Below are positions 8,078 to 18,782 of a stretch of DNA of 64,000 nucleotides, piece by piece (the stretch's first letter is position 1; every line of letters starts with the position of its first letter). This DNA is from Microbacterium sp. AG238 (lineage in GTDB: Bacteria > Actinomycetota > Actinomycetes > Actinomycetales > Microbacteriaceae). The stretch lies in contig NZ_RAQC01000001.1 in NCBI RefSeq assembly GCF_003610405.1, forward strand, positions 1,922,001 to 1,986,000, written 5' to 3'. A program made the translations under genes and the position numbers. Under the pieces are notes generated by a model. The model did no database searches. It had not been told where the DNA came from and worked only from the letters and a program-made list of their open reading frames with translations.

Positions 8078-9070
8078 TCACGACGCCGGAAGGCCGGGAG
8101 GGTTGATCTCGCTCTTCTCGACGCGTTCCGACTCGAGCCCCCAGGTTTCGAGGACCTCGGCGTACTGGCCGCCCTCGATGATGGCGTTGATCGCGATCGA
8201 CACCGGCTCGATGAGGCCGTTGCCCTTCGCGGTCGCGGCGGCGATGTTTGCGGTCTGCGGCCAGCCGCCCGGCACGAGGCCGACCAGCTTGGTGTCGCCG
8301 GTCTCGCGCGCCGACCAGGCCGAGGTGGCGTTGGGCCCGAAGGTGGCGTCGACGCGCCCGGACTGCAGCGCGAGGACGGCCGCGGCGTTGTCGTCGTAGT
8401 ACTGCAGCTCGGCCGGGGCCTCGCCGGCCGCCTCGAGCTCGTCGTTCCAGGCGAGCAGCACCTGCTCCTGGTTGGTGCCCGAGCCGACCACGATTCTCAG
8501 ACCCGAGATGTCGGCGGCCTCCTCGATTCTGTCGATGTCGCTGTCGGCGCGGACGTAGAAGCCGAGCAGGTCTTCGCGGTAACTCGCGAAGTCGTAGAGC
8601 TCCTTGCGCTCTTCGGTGACGGTGACGTTCGAGGTGATGAGGTCGTACTTACCCGACTGGATGCCGAGGGGCCAGTCGGCCCACGCGACGACCACCGGGT
8701 TGTACTCGAGGCCGAGCGCCTCGGCGACCAGCGAGCCGATGTTCGGCTCGGTGCCCGCGGCGCCGGTCTCACCCTCCGGAATGTAGCCGAGCGGAGGCAG
8801 GTAAGCGGAGTGGGCGACGGTGAGCTTCCCCTCTTCGACAGGCTCGAAGCCGCTCGCCTCGAGGGCCGCGACGGCCTCGGCGACGGGCTCGTCGAGGTGC
8901 ACCCAGTGGATGTCGTCGGTCGCGACGTTCGCCGTGGTGGCCGCGGGCGCCGCAGCCTCGGCCTCGGCGGGTCGGTTGAGGTTCACGGCGGTGACGATGC
9001 CGCCGACGATCGCCGCGACCGCGACGACGCCGAGTCCGGCGGCGATGCTCTGCTTCTTGCTGATGGTCAT
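8078..9070 (-). CDS. Amino-acid ABC transporter substrate-binding protein (family 3)
   Basis: 330 residues. The N terminus MTISKKQS followed by a long hydrophobic stretch (about 9-30) is a membrane anchor or secretory signal; there is no lipobox cysteine, which is unusual for an actinobacterial binding protein. The body is a polar amino-acid (SBP_bac_3) receptor: GYIPEGETG-type insert, VVAWADWPLGIQSGKYDLI, the hinge motif TVTEERKELYDFASY, GLRIVVGSGTNQE and LQSGRVDATFGPN. These match receptors for charged or sulfur-containing amino acids. It is the third gene of a permease-ATPase-receptor operon read leftward and precedes the acetyltransferase. Confidence 0.93.
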   Translation of the reverse strand: MTISKKQSIAAGLGVVAVAAIVGGIVTAVNLNRPAEAEAAAPAATTANVATDDIHWVHLDEPVAEAVAALEASGFEPVEEGKLTVAHSAYLPPLGYIPEGETGAAGTEPNIGSLVAEALGLEYNPVVVAWADWPLGIQSGKYDLITSNVTVTEERKELYDFASYREDLLGFYVRADSDIDRIEEAADISGLRIVVGSGTNQEQVLLAWNDELEAAGEAPAELQYYDDNAAAVLALQSGRVDATFGPNATSAWSARETGDTKLVGLVPGGWPQTANIAAATAKGNGLIEPVSIAINAIIEGGQYAEVLETWGLESERVEKSEINPPGLPAS

Positions 9071-9121
9071 GCTGTGGGTCTTTCTCGAAGGGTGTGGTGG
9101 GGCGGAACGGGACGGGGAAGG

Positions 9122-9889
9122 TCAGGCGAGGACCTTGGCGAGGAACTCCTGCACGCGCGGGTGCTTCGGCGCGACGAGCACCTCGGTCGGCGGACCCTGC
9201 TCGATGATCCGGCCACCGTCGAGGAAGACGACGCGGTCGGCGACCTCGCGGGCGAAGCCGATCTCGTGGGTGACGATGATGAGGGTCGTGCCCAGCTGCG
9301 CGAGGTCGCGGATGACGTCGAGCACCTCACCGACGAGTTCGGGGTCGAGCGCGCTCGTCGGCTCGTCGAACAGGATCACCTTGGGCTTGAGGGCCAGGGC
9401 GCGGGCGATCGCGACGCGTTGCTGCTGACCGCCCGAGAGCTGACGCGGGTAATGGCCGGCCTTGTCGCCGAGACCCACGCGGTCGAGCAGGCCGATCGCG
9501 AGCTCGCGGGCGTCGTCCTTCGACAGCCGGCCGAGGGCGATGGGCGCCTCGGTGACGTTCTCGAGCGCCGTGAGGTGAGGGAAGAGGTTGAAGTTCTGGA
9601 AGACGATCCCGATCTGGGTACGCCGCTCGAGCACGGCCTTCTCTCGCAGCTCGTAGAGCTTGCCGTTGCGCTGCTCGTAGCCGATGAACTCGCCGTCGAC
9701 CGTGACCGATCCACGGTCGACCGTCTCGAGGTGGTTGATGGTGCGCAGCAGCGTCGACTTGCCCGAGCCGCTGGCGCCGAGGATCGCGACGATCTCGCCC
9801 GGCTGCACCGTGAGGTCGATGCCGCCGAGCACCTCGATGCCCCCGTAGCTCTTGTGGACGTTGTGGATCTCGACGAGACCGATGGTCAT
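9122..9889 (-). CDS. Amino-acid ABC transporter ATP-binding protein
   Basis: 255 residues with all ABC ATPase motifs: Walker A GASGSGKST at 38-46, Q-loop VFQNFNLFPHLT, signature LSGGQQQRVAIARAL, Walker B VILFDEPTSALDPE and the switch histidine in IIVTHEIGF. The start ATG 9889 overlaps the permease stop by 4 bases (ATGA), so a longer open frame further upstream is not coding. It is close to the GlnQ/TcyN type that pairs with family 3 binding proteins. It energises uptake through the permease encoded just upstream and works with the receptor encoded 51 bases downstream. Confidence 0.95.
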   Translation of the reverse strand: MTIGLVEIHNVHKSYGGIEVLGGIDLTVQPGEIVAILGASGSGKSTLLRTINHLETVDRGSVTVDGEFIGYEQRNGKLYELREKAVLERRTQIGIVFQNFNLFPHLTALENVTEAPIALGRLSKDDARELAIGLLDRVGLGDKAGHYPRQLSGGQQQRVAIARALALKPKVILFDEPTSALDPELVGEVLDVIRDLAQLGTTLIIVTHEIGFAREVADRVVFLDGGRIIEQGPPTEVLVAPKHPRVQEFLAKVLA

Positions 9890-10905
9890 GACTCTCCTCC
9901 GGAGGCGAGTGGGCGGGGTGCCGGCGCCGGCGTGTCGTCGCCGAGGCGGGCCCACTGCACGGCGACCCAGTGGCGCGCACGCTGCACGGGGGTGGGGGGC
10001 AGAACCCGCACCGACCCCCGCGCGTAATGGCGCTCGATGTAGTACTGCAGGATGCTGAGCACTGTGGTGATGATCGTGTACCAGACGACCGCGACGAGCA
10101 GCAGCGGGATGACGCGACTGTTGCGGTTGTAGATCACCTGCACCGCGTAGAACAGCTCGGGGATCGCGATGACGAACAGCACCGAGGTGCCCTTCACGAG
10201 ACCGATCACCTCGTTGGTGGCGTTGGGGATGATCGATCGCATGGCCTGCGGCAGCACGATGCGGCTGAGCCGGCGACGCGGCGGGATGCCGAGCGCCGCG
10301 GCCGCCTCGAGCTGGCCCTGGTCGACCGAGAGCAGGCCGCCGCGGATGATCTCGGCGGAGTACGCCGCCTGGTGCAGGCTCAGGCCGAGCACCCCTGCCG
10401 CGAACGCGCTGATGAGCTGGACGGTGGGGAACTCCACGATCCAGAAGTCGGTCGTGAACGGGGTGCCCAGTCCGAGCGTCGGATACAGGTACCCGAGGTT
10501 GTACCAGACGACCAGCTGCACGACGAGGGGAACCGAGCGGAAGAACCAGATGAAGCTCCACGCCGCGGCGTTCAGCAGCGGCGACTTCGCCAGCCGCGCG
10601 AGGGCGAGCACCGTGCCGAGGAGGAACCCGATGGTCGCCGACACCCCCGTGTACACGAGGGTGAGGCCGAGGCCCTGCAGTACCGGGTCGGAGAAGAAGT
10701 ACTGCGCGAAGTAGTCCCACTCGTAGTTCTCGTTCGTCACGAGCGACCACAGGAACTGCGCGACGACGAACACGACGATCGCGGCGATCGCCCAGCGGAA
10801 CCAGTGCCGCGTGCGGACGACGGGGATGTCGCCGAGGTCGACGCGCCGCGTGGCGGGCGCGGGATCGCCGACGGCGGGGTCGACGCGCGAGACGGTGTCG
10901 GTCAT
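9886..10905 (-). CDS. Amino-acid ABC transporter permease (HisM/GlnP type)
   Basis: 339 residues. The start ATG 10905 (MTDTVSRVDP) is set by a gaggaga ribosome site 5 bases upstream. An N-terminal cytoplasmic tail and one helix (about 38-60) precede the conserved five-helix permease core. Family marks are GLGLTLVYTGVSATIGFLLG, WFFRSVPLVVQLVVWYN, the EAAALG coupling helix (QLEAAAALGIPPRRRLSRIV) and the PQAMRSIIPNATNEVIGLVKGTS segment given here in part. Transcription is leftward into the ATPase, receptor and acetyltransferase. The spacer upstream (10906-11076) holds its promoter and, at 11026-11060, the terminator of the neighbouring sugar operon. Confidence 0.93.
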   Translation of the reverse strand: MTDTVSRVDPAVGDPAPATRRVDLGDIPVVRTRHWFRWAIAAIVVFVVAQFLWSLVTNENYEWDYFAQYFFSDPVLQGLGLTLVYTGVSATIGFLLGTVLALARLAKSPLLNAAAWSFIWFFRSVPLVVQLVVWYNLGYLYPTLGLGTPFTTDFWIVEFPTVQLISAFAAGVLGLSLHQAAYSAEIIRGGLLSVDQGQLEAAAALGIPPRRRLSRIVLPQAMRSIIPNATNEVIGLVKGTSVLFVIAIPELFYAVQVIYNRNSRVIPLLLVAVVWYTIITTVLSILQYYIERHYARGSVRVLPPTPVQRARHWVAVQWARLGDDTPAPAPRPLASGGES

Positions 10906-11025
10906 TCGGGTCTCCTCGGAACGGCGCGGATGCAGCGGATCGCCCGACAGTAGGCCGCGGAAGACACCGGTGTCGTGGCGGCTGCTCACACGACGACACG
11001 CGCGGAGATACGGCGTAACACAGAG

Positions 11026-11060
11026 AACCGGCCCCCAGCCGAGAGGGCTGGGGGCCGGTT
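11026..11060 (-). terminator. Strong hairpin terminator of the chvE-mms sugar operon
   Basis: Perfect 15-base arms (aaccggcccccagcc and its complement) at 11026-11040 and 11046-11060 around a 5-base loop. It lies 17 bases beyond the chvE stop in the direction of its transcription. The following bases are only moderately T-rich. Confidence 0.85.
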
Positions 11061-11076
11061 CCGAGAACGCTGCGGG

Positions 11077-12204
11077 TTATTGCGCCGCCTGCACGATCTC
11101 GAGGAGGCTCGGCACGTTGGCGTACGCCTCGGCGGCGTTCTCCTTCGTGACGATCACGGGCTCGAGCAGGTACGCGGGAACGACCTTCACACCGTTGTCG
11201 TACTGCTCGGTGTCGTTGACATCGGCATCCTCGCCCTGCTGCAGCTGGCCGATCATCTTGACCGTCTGCTCGACGAGCAGGGCGGTGTCCTTGTTGATGG
11301 TCGAGTACTGCTCGCCGGCCATGATCGACTTCACCGACTCGACCTCGGAGTCCTGACCGGTGACCGTGAAGGTCGCGACATCCTTCCCGGCCTGCTTCAC
11401 CGAGGTGAGGATGGCTCGGGCCAGGGTGTCGTTCGGCGAGAGCACACCGTCGAGCGTGTCGCTGCTGTAGGTCGAGGTGAGGATCGAGTCCATGCGGCTC
11501 TGAGCGTTCTCGGCCTTCCAGCCCTGAGTCGCGGTCTGCGCGATCTCGGTCTGGCCCGACTTCACGACGAGCGTGCCGTCATCGATCTTCGGCTGCAGCA
11601 CGTCCATCGCACCGTTGAAGAACACGGCCGAGTTCGCGTCGTCGGGCGAGCCCGAGAACAGCTCGATGTTCCACGGCGCGCCATGACCCGACCGCGCCTC
11701 GAGCCCGTCGAGCAGCGCCTGCCCCTGCAGCTGTCCGACCTTGAAGTTGTCGAACGCGACGTAGTAGTCGACGTTCTCGCTGTTCTCGAGCAGCCGGTCG
11801 TAGGCGATGATCATCACGCCGGCGTCGGCGGCCTGCTGCAGCTGGGTCCCGAGCTGCTTGCCGTCCTTCGCGCCGATGACGATGACCTTCGCACCGTTGG
11901 TGATCATCGCGGAGATCTGGTTCTGCTGTTCGGCGACCGTGTTCGATGCCGGCGCGTACTGCACGTCGGCCTTGAAGCCGGCGGCCTCGAGGTCCTTCGT
12001 GAACAGGTCGCCCGCGAGCACCCAGTTCTCGCTGGTCTTGTCGGGCAGAGCGACGCCGATCGTCGCGTCGGCCGCGAAGCCCGCCGCAGCGGAGGCGTCG
12101 CCGCCGGCGCCCGCGTCGGTGCGCGCATTGGAGCACGCCGACAGGGCCAGCGCCGTGACCGCGAGTGCGGTGACGGCGAGAGCGATCTTCTTCATTGCAT
12201 TCAT
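11077..12204 (-). CDS. chvE: Multiple-monosaccharide ABC transporter substrate-binding lipoprotein
   Basis: 375 residues from ATG 12204 (MNAMKKIALAV), preceded by a purine-rich gaagaaaagag site; a second ATG nine bases on is possible. A signal peptide ends at the lipobox LALSAC, cysteine about residue 24, so it is an exported lipoprotein. The mature part is a periplasmic-binding-protein type 1 fold of the ChvE family: IGVALPDKTSENWVLAGD, NQISAMITNGAKVIVIGAKDG, IIAYDRLLENSENVDYYVAFDN and GVLSPNDTLARAIL. ChvE-type receptors bind aldoses such as xylose, glucose, galactose or arabinose. It is last in the mmsA-mmsB-chvE operon, 41 bases after mmsB. The divergent LacI-family gene is the probable repressor. 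Confidence 0.93.
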   Translation of the reverse strand: MNAMKKIALAVTALAVTALALSACSNARTDAGAGGDASAAAGFAADATIGVALPDKTSENWVLAGDLFTKDLEAAGFKADVQYAPASNTVAEQQNQISAMITNGAKVIVIGAKDGKQLGTQLQQAADAGVMIIAYDRLLENSENVDYYVAFDNFKVGQLQGQALLDGLEARSGHGAPWNIELFSGSPDDANSAVFFNGAMDVLQPKIDDGTLVVKSGQTEIAQTATQGWKAENAQSRMDSILTSTYSSDTLDGVLSPNDTLARAILTSVKQAGKDVATFTVTGQDSEVESVKSIMAGEQYSTINKDTALLVEQTVKMIGQLQQGEDADVNDTEQYDNGVKVVPAYLLEPVIVTKENAAEAYANVPSLLEIVQAAQ

Positions 12205-12245
12205 CTCTTTTCTTCGGTGCGGAGAGCCATCAGCGAGCGGTGTCG

Positions 12246-13585
12246 TCATCGACGACCGGCATCGACGGGCTGACTGGTCTCATTGGTTCCGGCGGTCGGC
12301 AAGACAGTCGGAGGTGTGGGGACGTCGGCTCGGGCACGGCGTCGCGCCGACCAGAGGCCGATGATCGACGGGCGCCCGGTCGCCTTGCTCAGCACGTCGA
12401 TGCCGACGGCGAACAGCAGCACGAGGCCCTTGATGACCGACACGAGGTCGGCGCCGGTGCCGACGAGCTGCAGGCCGTTGTTGAGGAAGGCCATCACGAG
12501 TCCACCGATGATGGCGCCGATGACCGTTCCGATGCCGCCCGAGACCGCGGCGCCGCCGATGAACACGGCCGCGATCGCGTCGAGCTCCCACCCGTTGCCG
12601 TCCTGCGGCCCGGAGGCACCCGAGCGGGCGACGAAGATCATGCCCGCGAGCGAGGCCAGCACCGACATGTTCATCATCACGAAGAAGTCGACGCGGCGGT
12701 CCTTCACCCCTGAGAGCGTCGCGGCGAGACGGTTGCCGCCGACCGCGTAGATGCGTCGGCCGAAGGTCGTGTTGTTGGTGATGAACGAGTACAGGATGAC
12801 GAGGGCGACGAGGATGACGCCCGAGATCGGGAAACCGGTGCCCGGCCGCCCCGTGGCGAACAAGTACGCGGCGATGAGGATGACGCCACCCACGACGACG
12901 ACCTTGAGGATCGAGACCCACAGCGGGGCGGATTCGGCGCCGGTCTTGGCCTGGCGCCGGCGCAGGCGGATCTCGTTGACGACGATCCACAGCGCTCCGA
13001 GGACGCCGAGTGCGAGCGTCAGCACGTTGAACGGCAGCGGGATGAAGGGGAGCTCGGGCAGGTACCCCGCGCCGATCACCTGGAAGTCGGCGGGTACGGC
13101 GAGCGTGGTCGACTGCCCGACGATCTGGTTCAGCCCCCGGAAGATCAGCATCCCCGCGAGGGTGACGATGAACGCCGGCACTCCGATGTAGGCGACCCAG
13201 AATCCCTGCCACGCTCCGATGAGCACGCCGACGACGAGGCCGAGCACGATCGCGAGCGACGATGGGAGGTTCCAGTCGGCCATTGATTTCGCCACCACGA
13301 TGCCGGTGAAGGCGGCGACCGACCCGACCGACAGGTCGATGTGCCCCATGATGATGACCATCACCATGCCGATCGCGAGGATCAGGATGTAGGAGTTCTG
13401 GTTGATCGCGTTGATGAGGTTGCCCGACGACAGGGTCAGACCGTTCGTCCAGATCTGGAACACGAGGATGATCAGCACGAGCGATCCGAGGATGCCGAAC
13501 TGCCGCAGAGTGGATTGTCCGCTGCCGAACGCTTTGCGGATGTCGGCCAGCCCGCCGGTGCGGACGGGGGCGGTGTCGGGCTGAG

Positions 13586-13589
<4 letters not shown>
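12246..13589 (-). CDS. mmsB: Multiple-monosaccharide ABC transporter permease
   Basis: 447 residues, a RbsC/XylH-type permease with about ten membrane helices. Conserved stretches include [20 protein letters not shown] (the family signature), [39 protein letters not shown] and [20 protein letters not shown] hydrophilic loop near residues 200-220 separates two halves. The start ATG 13589 overlaps the mmsA stop by 4 bases, giving translational coupling. It forms the membrane channel for the sugar bound by ChvE. The C-terminal 40 residues are proline/threonine-rich and cytoplasmic. Confidence 0.94.
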
Positions 13590-15154
<1,565 letters not shown>

Positions 15155-15181
15155 CAAAGCTCCTCTGCCCCAGCTCATCGG

Positions 15182-15275
15182 ATGTCAACGTTGTCATCGA
15201 GCGACGTCACTCTACGCCCCGCCCCGCGATGTGTGAAGCATCGCCCCGCAGATAGAATGTCTATCGTTGTCATCG
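15182..15275. promoter_or_regulatory. Divergent promoter with two LacI-type operator candidates
   Basis: Two sites share the half-site cgttgtcatcg: 15182-15199 (tgtcaacgttgtca is palindromic around CG with one mismatch per arm) and 15257-15275. The second begins inside tagaat (15253-15258), a -10 box for the repressor gene, and carries a small inverted repeat gatag/ctatc. The arrangement fits joint control of mmsA and autoregulation by the LacI-family protein. Confidence 0.6.
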
Positions 15276-15287
15276 GAGGGAGCGAGG

Positions 15288-16295
15288 ATGCCGAATCCGA
15301 CGCGGGCAACGATCCAGGACGTCGCCCGGCTCGCCGGGGTGAGCGCGAAGACCGTCTCGCGCGTGTTCCATGGGTCGGACCAGGTGCGGGCAGACACACG
15401 CGCGCGGGTGATGGATGCCGCCGAACGTCTGCGATTCCGCCCGAACCGCGTCGCGCGGGATCTGCGCCGCGGCGGGGTGACCAACACCGTGGGGTTCGTG
15501 ATCGGCGATATTCAGAACCCTTTCTACTTCACCGTGGCCGGCGGTATCGAGTACGAGCTGGCGCAGCACGGGTACACGATGCTGCTGGCGACGACGGATG
15601 ATTCGCCTGAGACGGAGCGCCGCGTGGTGGATGCTGTGCTGTCGCAGGGCGTGCGCGCGCTGCTGCTGATCCCCGTCGCCGACGATCAGTCGTATCTCGA
15701 AGCGGAGCGGCACTTCGGCACACCGATCGTCGGCGTCGACCGACCGCTCGAGAACCTGCTCTCCGACACGGTCCTGCTCACCAACCGCGCCGGGATGGCC
15801 GAGGCCGTGCGGTCGCTGACCGCTCGCGGGCATCGCCGGATCGCGTTCGTCGCGAATCCCGCCTCGGTGCACACGGTTCGCGAGCGGTTGGCCGGATACC
15901 GCGACGCGCTCGCGGAGGCCGGGGTGAGCGAGACCGACCGCTGGTTGGTCCTCGGCGACGACCCGACGGCGAGCACGCGTGACGCCGTCGTCGAGCTGAT
16001 GCGCTCGAGCGATCCGCCGACCGCGATCGTGACGGGGAACAACCGGGCGACGACAGCGACGTTGCAGGCGCTGCGCGACCTCGAGTCGCCGTGCGCACTG
16101 ATCGGCTTCGATGATTTCGAGCTCGCCGAGATGCTGGGGATCTCCGTCGTCGCGCACGATGCGCACGCGCTCGGGCGCGCAGCCGCGCTGCTGGCCATCG
16201 ATCGGATCGATCGCCCGACGGCACCGCCGCGACGCGTCGAGATCGCGACGTCGCTGGTGCAGCGCGGGTCGGGCGAGCGTCCGCCGCATGACTGA
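15288..16295 (+). CDS. LacI-family transcriptional repressor of the multiple-sugar transporter
   Basis: 335 residues from ATG 15288, with ggaggg 6-11 bases upstream. The N-terminal helix-turn-helix is TIQDVARLAGVSAKTVSRVF followed by RFRPNRVARDLRRG, the hinge helix. The remainder is a periplasmic-binding-protein-like effector domain: NTVGFVIGDIQNPFYF, VDRPLENLLSDTVLLTN, RGHRRIAFVANP, and ALIGFDDFELAEMLGISVVA near the C terminus, all in canonical order. It is divergent from mmsA-mmsB-chvE and is its likely repressor, released by the transported sugar or a derivative. The two operator candidates lie in the 130-base spacer. Confidence 0.93.
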   Translation: MPNPTRATIQDVARLAGVSAKTVSRVFHGSDQVRADTRARVMDAAERLRFRPNRVARDLRRGGVTNTVGFVIGDIQNPFYFTVAGGIEYELAQHGYTMLLATTDDSPETERRVVDAVLSQGVRALLLIPVADDQSYLEAERHFGTPIVGVDRPLENLLSDTVLLTNRAGMAEAVRSLTARGHRRIAFVANPASVHTVRERLAGYRDALAEAGVSETDRWLVLGDDPTASTRDAVVELMRSSDPPTAIVTGNNRATTATLQALRDLESPCALIGFDDFELAEMLGISVVAHDAHALGRAAALLAIDRIDRPTAPPRRVEIATSLVQRGSGERPPHD

Positions 16296-16320
16296 AACAT
16301 CGACGGAGTAGCGTTCGCTC

Positions 16321-16953
16321 GTGATCCCGTTCGAGAACCTGCTGGCTTTTCTGCTCACCGCGGTCGTCATCATCGTGATCCCTGGGCCGAGCGTGCTGTT
16401 CGTCATCGGGCGGTCGATCGCGTTGGGGCGTCGCGCTGGGGTGCTCAGCGTCGTCGGCAATGCTCTCGGCACCGTGCCCGCCGTGATCGCGGTGGCGTTC
16501 GGCGTCGGCGCGATCGTCGCGTCGTCGGTCGCCGCGTTCACCGTGATCAAGATCGCGGGAGCCGCCTACCTGGTGTGGTTGGGCGTGCAGGCGATCCGCC
16601 ATCGCCACGCGGGCATCCACGGGTCGGGGAACGAACGGACCTCGCCGACGCGTCTGCTCACTCAAGGGTTCATCGTCGGCATGACCAACCCGAAGACGAT
16701 CGCGTTCTTCGTGGCGGTGCTGCCGCAGTTCGTCGCCCCCGGCGCCGGACCGATCTGGATGCAGCTCCTCGCGCTCGGCCTCCTCTTCCAGGTGCTCGCC
16801 GTCGTGTGCGACAGCATGTGGGCTCTGGCGGCGGGTAGCGCTCGTGCGTGGTTCGCCACCTCGCCGCGGCGCATGTCGACGCTCGCCGGGACGGGCGGAG
16901 TCATGATGATCGGCCTCGGGGGCACACTGGCATTCGCTGGCGCGAAGAGCTGA
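16321..16953 (+). CDS. LysE/RhtB-family amino-acid or metabolite exporter
   Basis: 210 residues with five to six membrane helices. LysE family marks are FLLTAVVIIVIPGPSVLFVI, with the conserved PGP in helix one, GRRAGVLSVVGNALG, the hydrophobic GAAYLVWLGVQAIR, and FIVGMTNPKTIAFFVAVLPQF. Members export basic amino acids, homoserine, threonine or related compounds. The start is GTG 16321; a TAGCGT box at 16309-16314 lies 6 bases upstream, so the mRNA is predicted to be leaderless. It follows the LacI gene by 25 bases but has its own promoter, so a functional link to sugar uptake is not implied. Confidence 0.92.
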   Translation: MIPFENLLAFLLTAVVIIVIPGPSVLFVIGRSIALGRRAGVLSVVGNALGTVPAVIAVAFGVGAIVASSVAAFTVIKIAGAAYLVWLGVQAIRHRHAGIHGSGNERTSPTRLLTQGFIVGMTNPKTIAFFVAVLPQFVAPGAGPIWMQLLALGLLFQVLAVVCDSMWALAAGSARAWFATSPRRMSTLAGTGGVMMIGLGGTLAFAGAKS

Positions 16954-17240
16954 CGACGCACCGCACGCGGACGGGTCCCGCTACGTCAGGACGTCGAGCA
17001 GGAACAGCGCTGCAGTCGACGAGGCTCGCGGGAACGAGGGAAACAACGCCCGCGAATGCCGCGACAGCGAGCCACCGCCTGGATCGGGGAACCAGGGTCT
17101 CCCGATCCCGGGCACGCAGCCCGTCAGCAATCCGGTCATTCATCTCGACGCGACCCTTTCCTCCCCTCGACCCTCGCACAGCGTCCGCGCGCATGTCAGA
17201 GGGATGCGAGCATCGCCGCACCGCACACGCCCAGCAGCCC

Positions 17241-18620
17241 TCAGAAGGGTGGCGGTTCGTGTGGCGGTGCTCCGGCAGTTCGACCGCCCGGTGGTGGATC
17301 GTCGGTGTCGGCGGTTTCGGTGGTGAAGCAGACCGCGGGCACAGGTGCGTCTTCGCGGTAGACCCGCCCCAGGGGTGAGGTCCATTCGAGGACCCCGCCG
17401 CCGACCTGTCGTACTTCCCACCGGGTGAATTGCTTCATCGAGTGGTGTCGCTGGCATACGTGGGCGAGGTTGTAGATATGGGTGTGGCCGCCGAGGGCGT
17501 AGTCGATGGTGTGGTCGAGTTCACAACGGATCGCGGCCCGGCGGCATCCGGGGAACCGGCAGTGCTGGTCACGGGCGGCGAGGAGCTTCTTCATCGCCGT
17601 GGTGGGCCGGTACGTGTCGATCTCGACCGGGGTGCGGGTGACGGGATCGATGAAGAGTCGGTCCCACTCGGAGACCTGTCCGGCGAGCTGCCGGGCGGTG
17701 TCGGAATCGATCAACCCGGCACTCACCGTCTCAGCCGGGTGCTCGTCCGAACCCATCAGAGTCTCGGCCGTGACGGCGACCTGCACGCGTGCGCGGATCG
17801 CTCCGAGCCCGCCGGCCCGGTCGGTCCCGTGGGTGGGGTCGACCACGGGTGCTCCGCTGAGGACGAGGTCGCCGAGGATGTCGGCGCGCAGCTGATCCAT
17901 CGTTCGCGTGTCAGACGGTTCATCCGTGCCCGCGGCATCGGCTCCGCCCGCGGCGGCACCTTCTGCCCGGGCGTCTTTCACGGATTGGCCCATCTGGGTG
18001 AGTCGGTCGAGTATCCCCACCGCGATGACGGTCGGGACGGTCGCGATGACGTCGGACATTCCATCCACCCCGTGCAGGACCCGCACGCACCGCCCCGCGG
18101 CGGCTTCTCGGTGCCGATCGGTGAAGGTGCGTTCGTGGAGCCGTTCTGCCAGGGCGCGCAGGGCGGGTGTGACCCGGGTGGCGATGTCGCGCTCGCATAT
18201 CGCGATCGCGGCGGTCTCGAACTCTCCCCGCACCTCGCCCGGCAGCCCGGTCGCCGCTTTCACGACCACGTCGACGTGGTCACGGGTGATCCGCCGCTGC
18301 TCCCACGCCGCGAACACGGCCGGGTAGTCATCGACGATCGTCAACGCGTGGTCGATGTCGGCCTGCAGCCGCCGGTCGATGCGCCGCGCCAGCCCGGCCG
18401 CTTCGGCCGCGACCGACCGCAGTTCCATGTCCGACGCCATCCCACGCACCCCGTCGCGGCGCGCCTCACGAAGCGCTGACCGCCCCAACTCGGCCAGGGC
18501 CCGCACCGATGCGATATCCGCGTGATGCACCAGCGCGAGCGCCTCACGGTATGCCGCGATCGCAGGGCCGTGCGGCGAGCCGACGAGCCCACCCGCACCA
18601 CCACCCATGTTCGCTGACAT
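17241..18620 (-). CDS. DUF222/13E12-repeat HNH endonuclease
   Basis: 459 residues. The N-terminal 300 residues are the helical DUF222 (13E12 repeat) region common in actinobacteria, and the HNH nuclease domain lies near residues 365-410: zinc pair CRFPGC, then CELDHTIDYALGG and HVCQRHHSMKQ, giving the catalytic H-N-H set. The C-terminal tail is proline-rich. The start ATG 18620 is supported by CACAAT, 6 bases upstream. Such genes occur in many copies per actinobacterial genome and are often found next to mobile elements, though none is visible here. The biological role is unknown. The 287-base spacer 16954-17240 to the LysE gene holds nothing I can support. Confidence 0.93.
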   Translation of the reverse strand: MSANMGGGAGGLVGSPHGPAIAAYREALALVHHADIASVRALAELGRSALREARRDGVRGMASDMELRSVAAEAAGLARRIDRRLQADIDHALTIVDDYPAVFAAWEQRRITRDHVDVVVKAATGLPGEVRGEFETAAIAICERDIATRVTPALRALAERLHERTFTDRHREAAAGRCVRVLHGVDGMSDVIATVPTVIAVGILDRLTQMGQSVKDARAEGAAAGGADAAGTDEPSDTRTMDQLRADILGDLVLSGAPVVDPTHGTDRAGGLGAIRARVQVAVTAETLMGSDEHPAETVSAGLIDSDTARQLAGQVSEWDRLFIDPVTRTPVEIDTYRPTTAMKKLLAARDQHCRFPGCRRAAIRCELDHTIDYALGGHTHIYNLAHVCQRHHSMKQFTRWEVRQVGGGVLEWTSPLGRVYREDAPVPAVCFTTETADTDDPPPGGRTAGAPPHEPPPF

Positions 18621-18735
18621 GTTCCTATTGTGGCAGTCGGGTCAGACATTACCGTCGAACAAAGATGCGAACTGCAAAACTCGATCAAGCCACTCCCTGG
18701 GGAGGAATCACCGGGTTACGAGACGCGCTGAGCCC

Positions 18736-18780
18736 GAGACCCGCCCAGTCACGAGACCCGCCCAGTCACGAGACCCGCCG
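18736..18780. repeat. 17-base tandem repeat
   Basis: The unit gagacccgcccagtcac occurs twice head to tail (18736-18752, 18753-18769), followed by a partial third copy (18770-18780). It lies in the 162-base spacer between the HNH endonuclease start and the end of the GNAT gene. No promoter or protein function is evident. Confidence 0.7.
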
Positions 18781-18782
18781 CT

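Noticed and set aside
16901-17221. Minus-strand open frame with one hydrophobic segment between LysE and the HNH gene
   Set aside because: It overlaps the LysE 3' end, lacks a convincing ribosome site, and its residue composition is arginine-heavy, as in shadow frames of GC-rich DNA.
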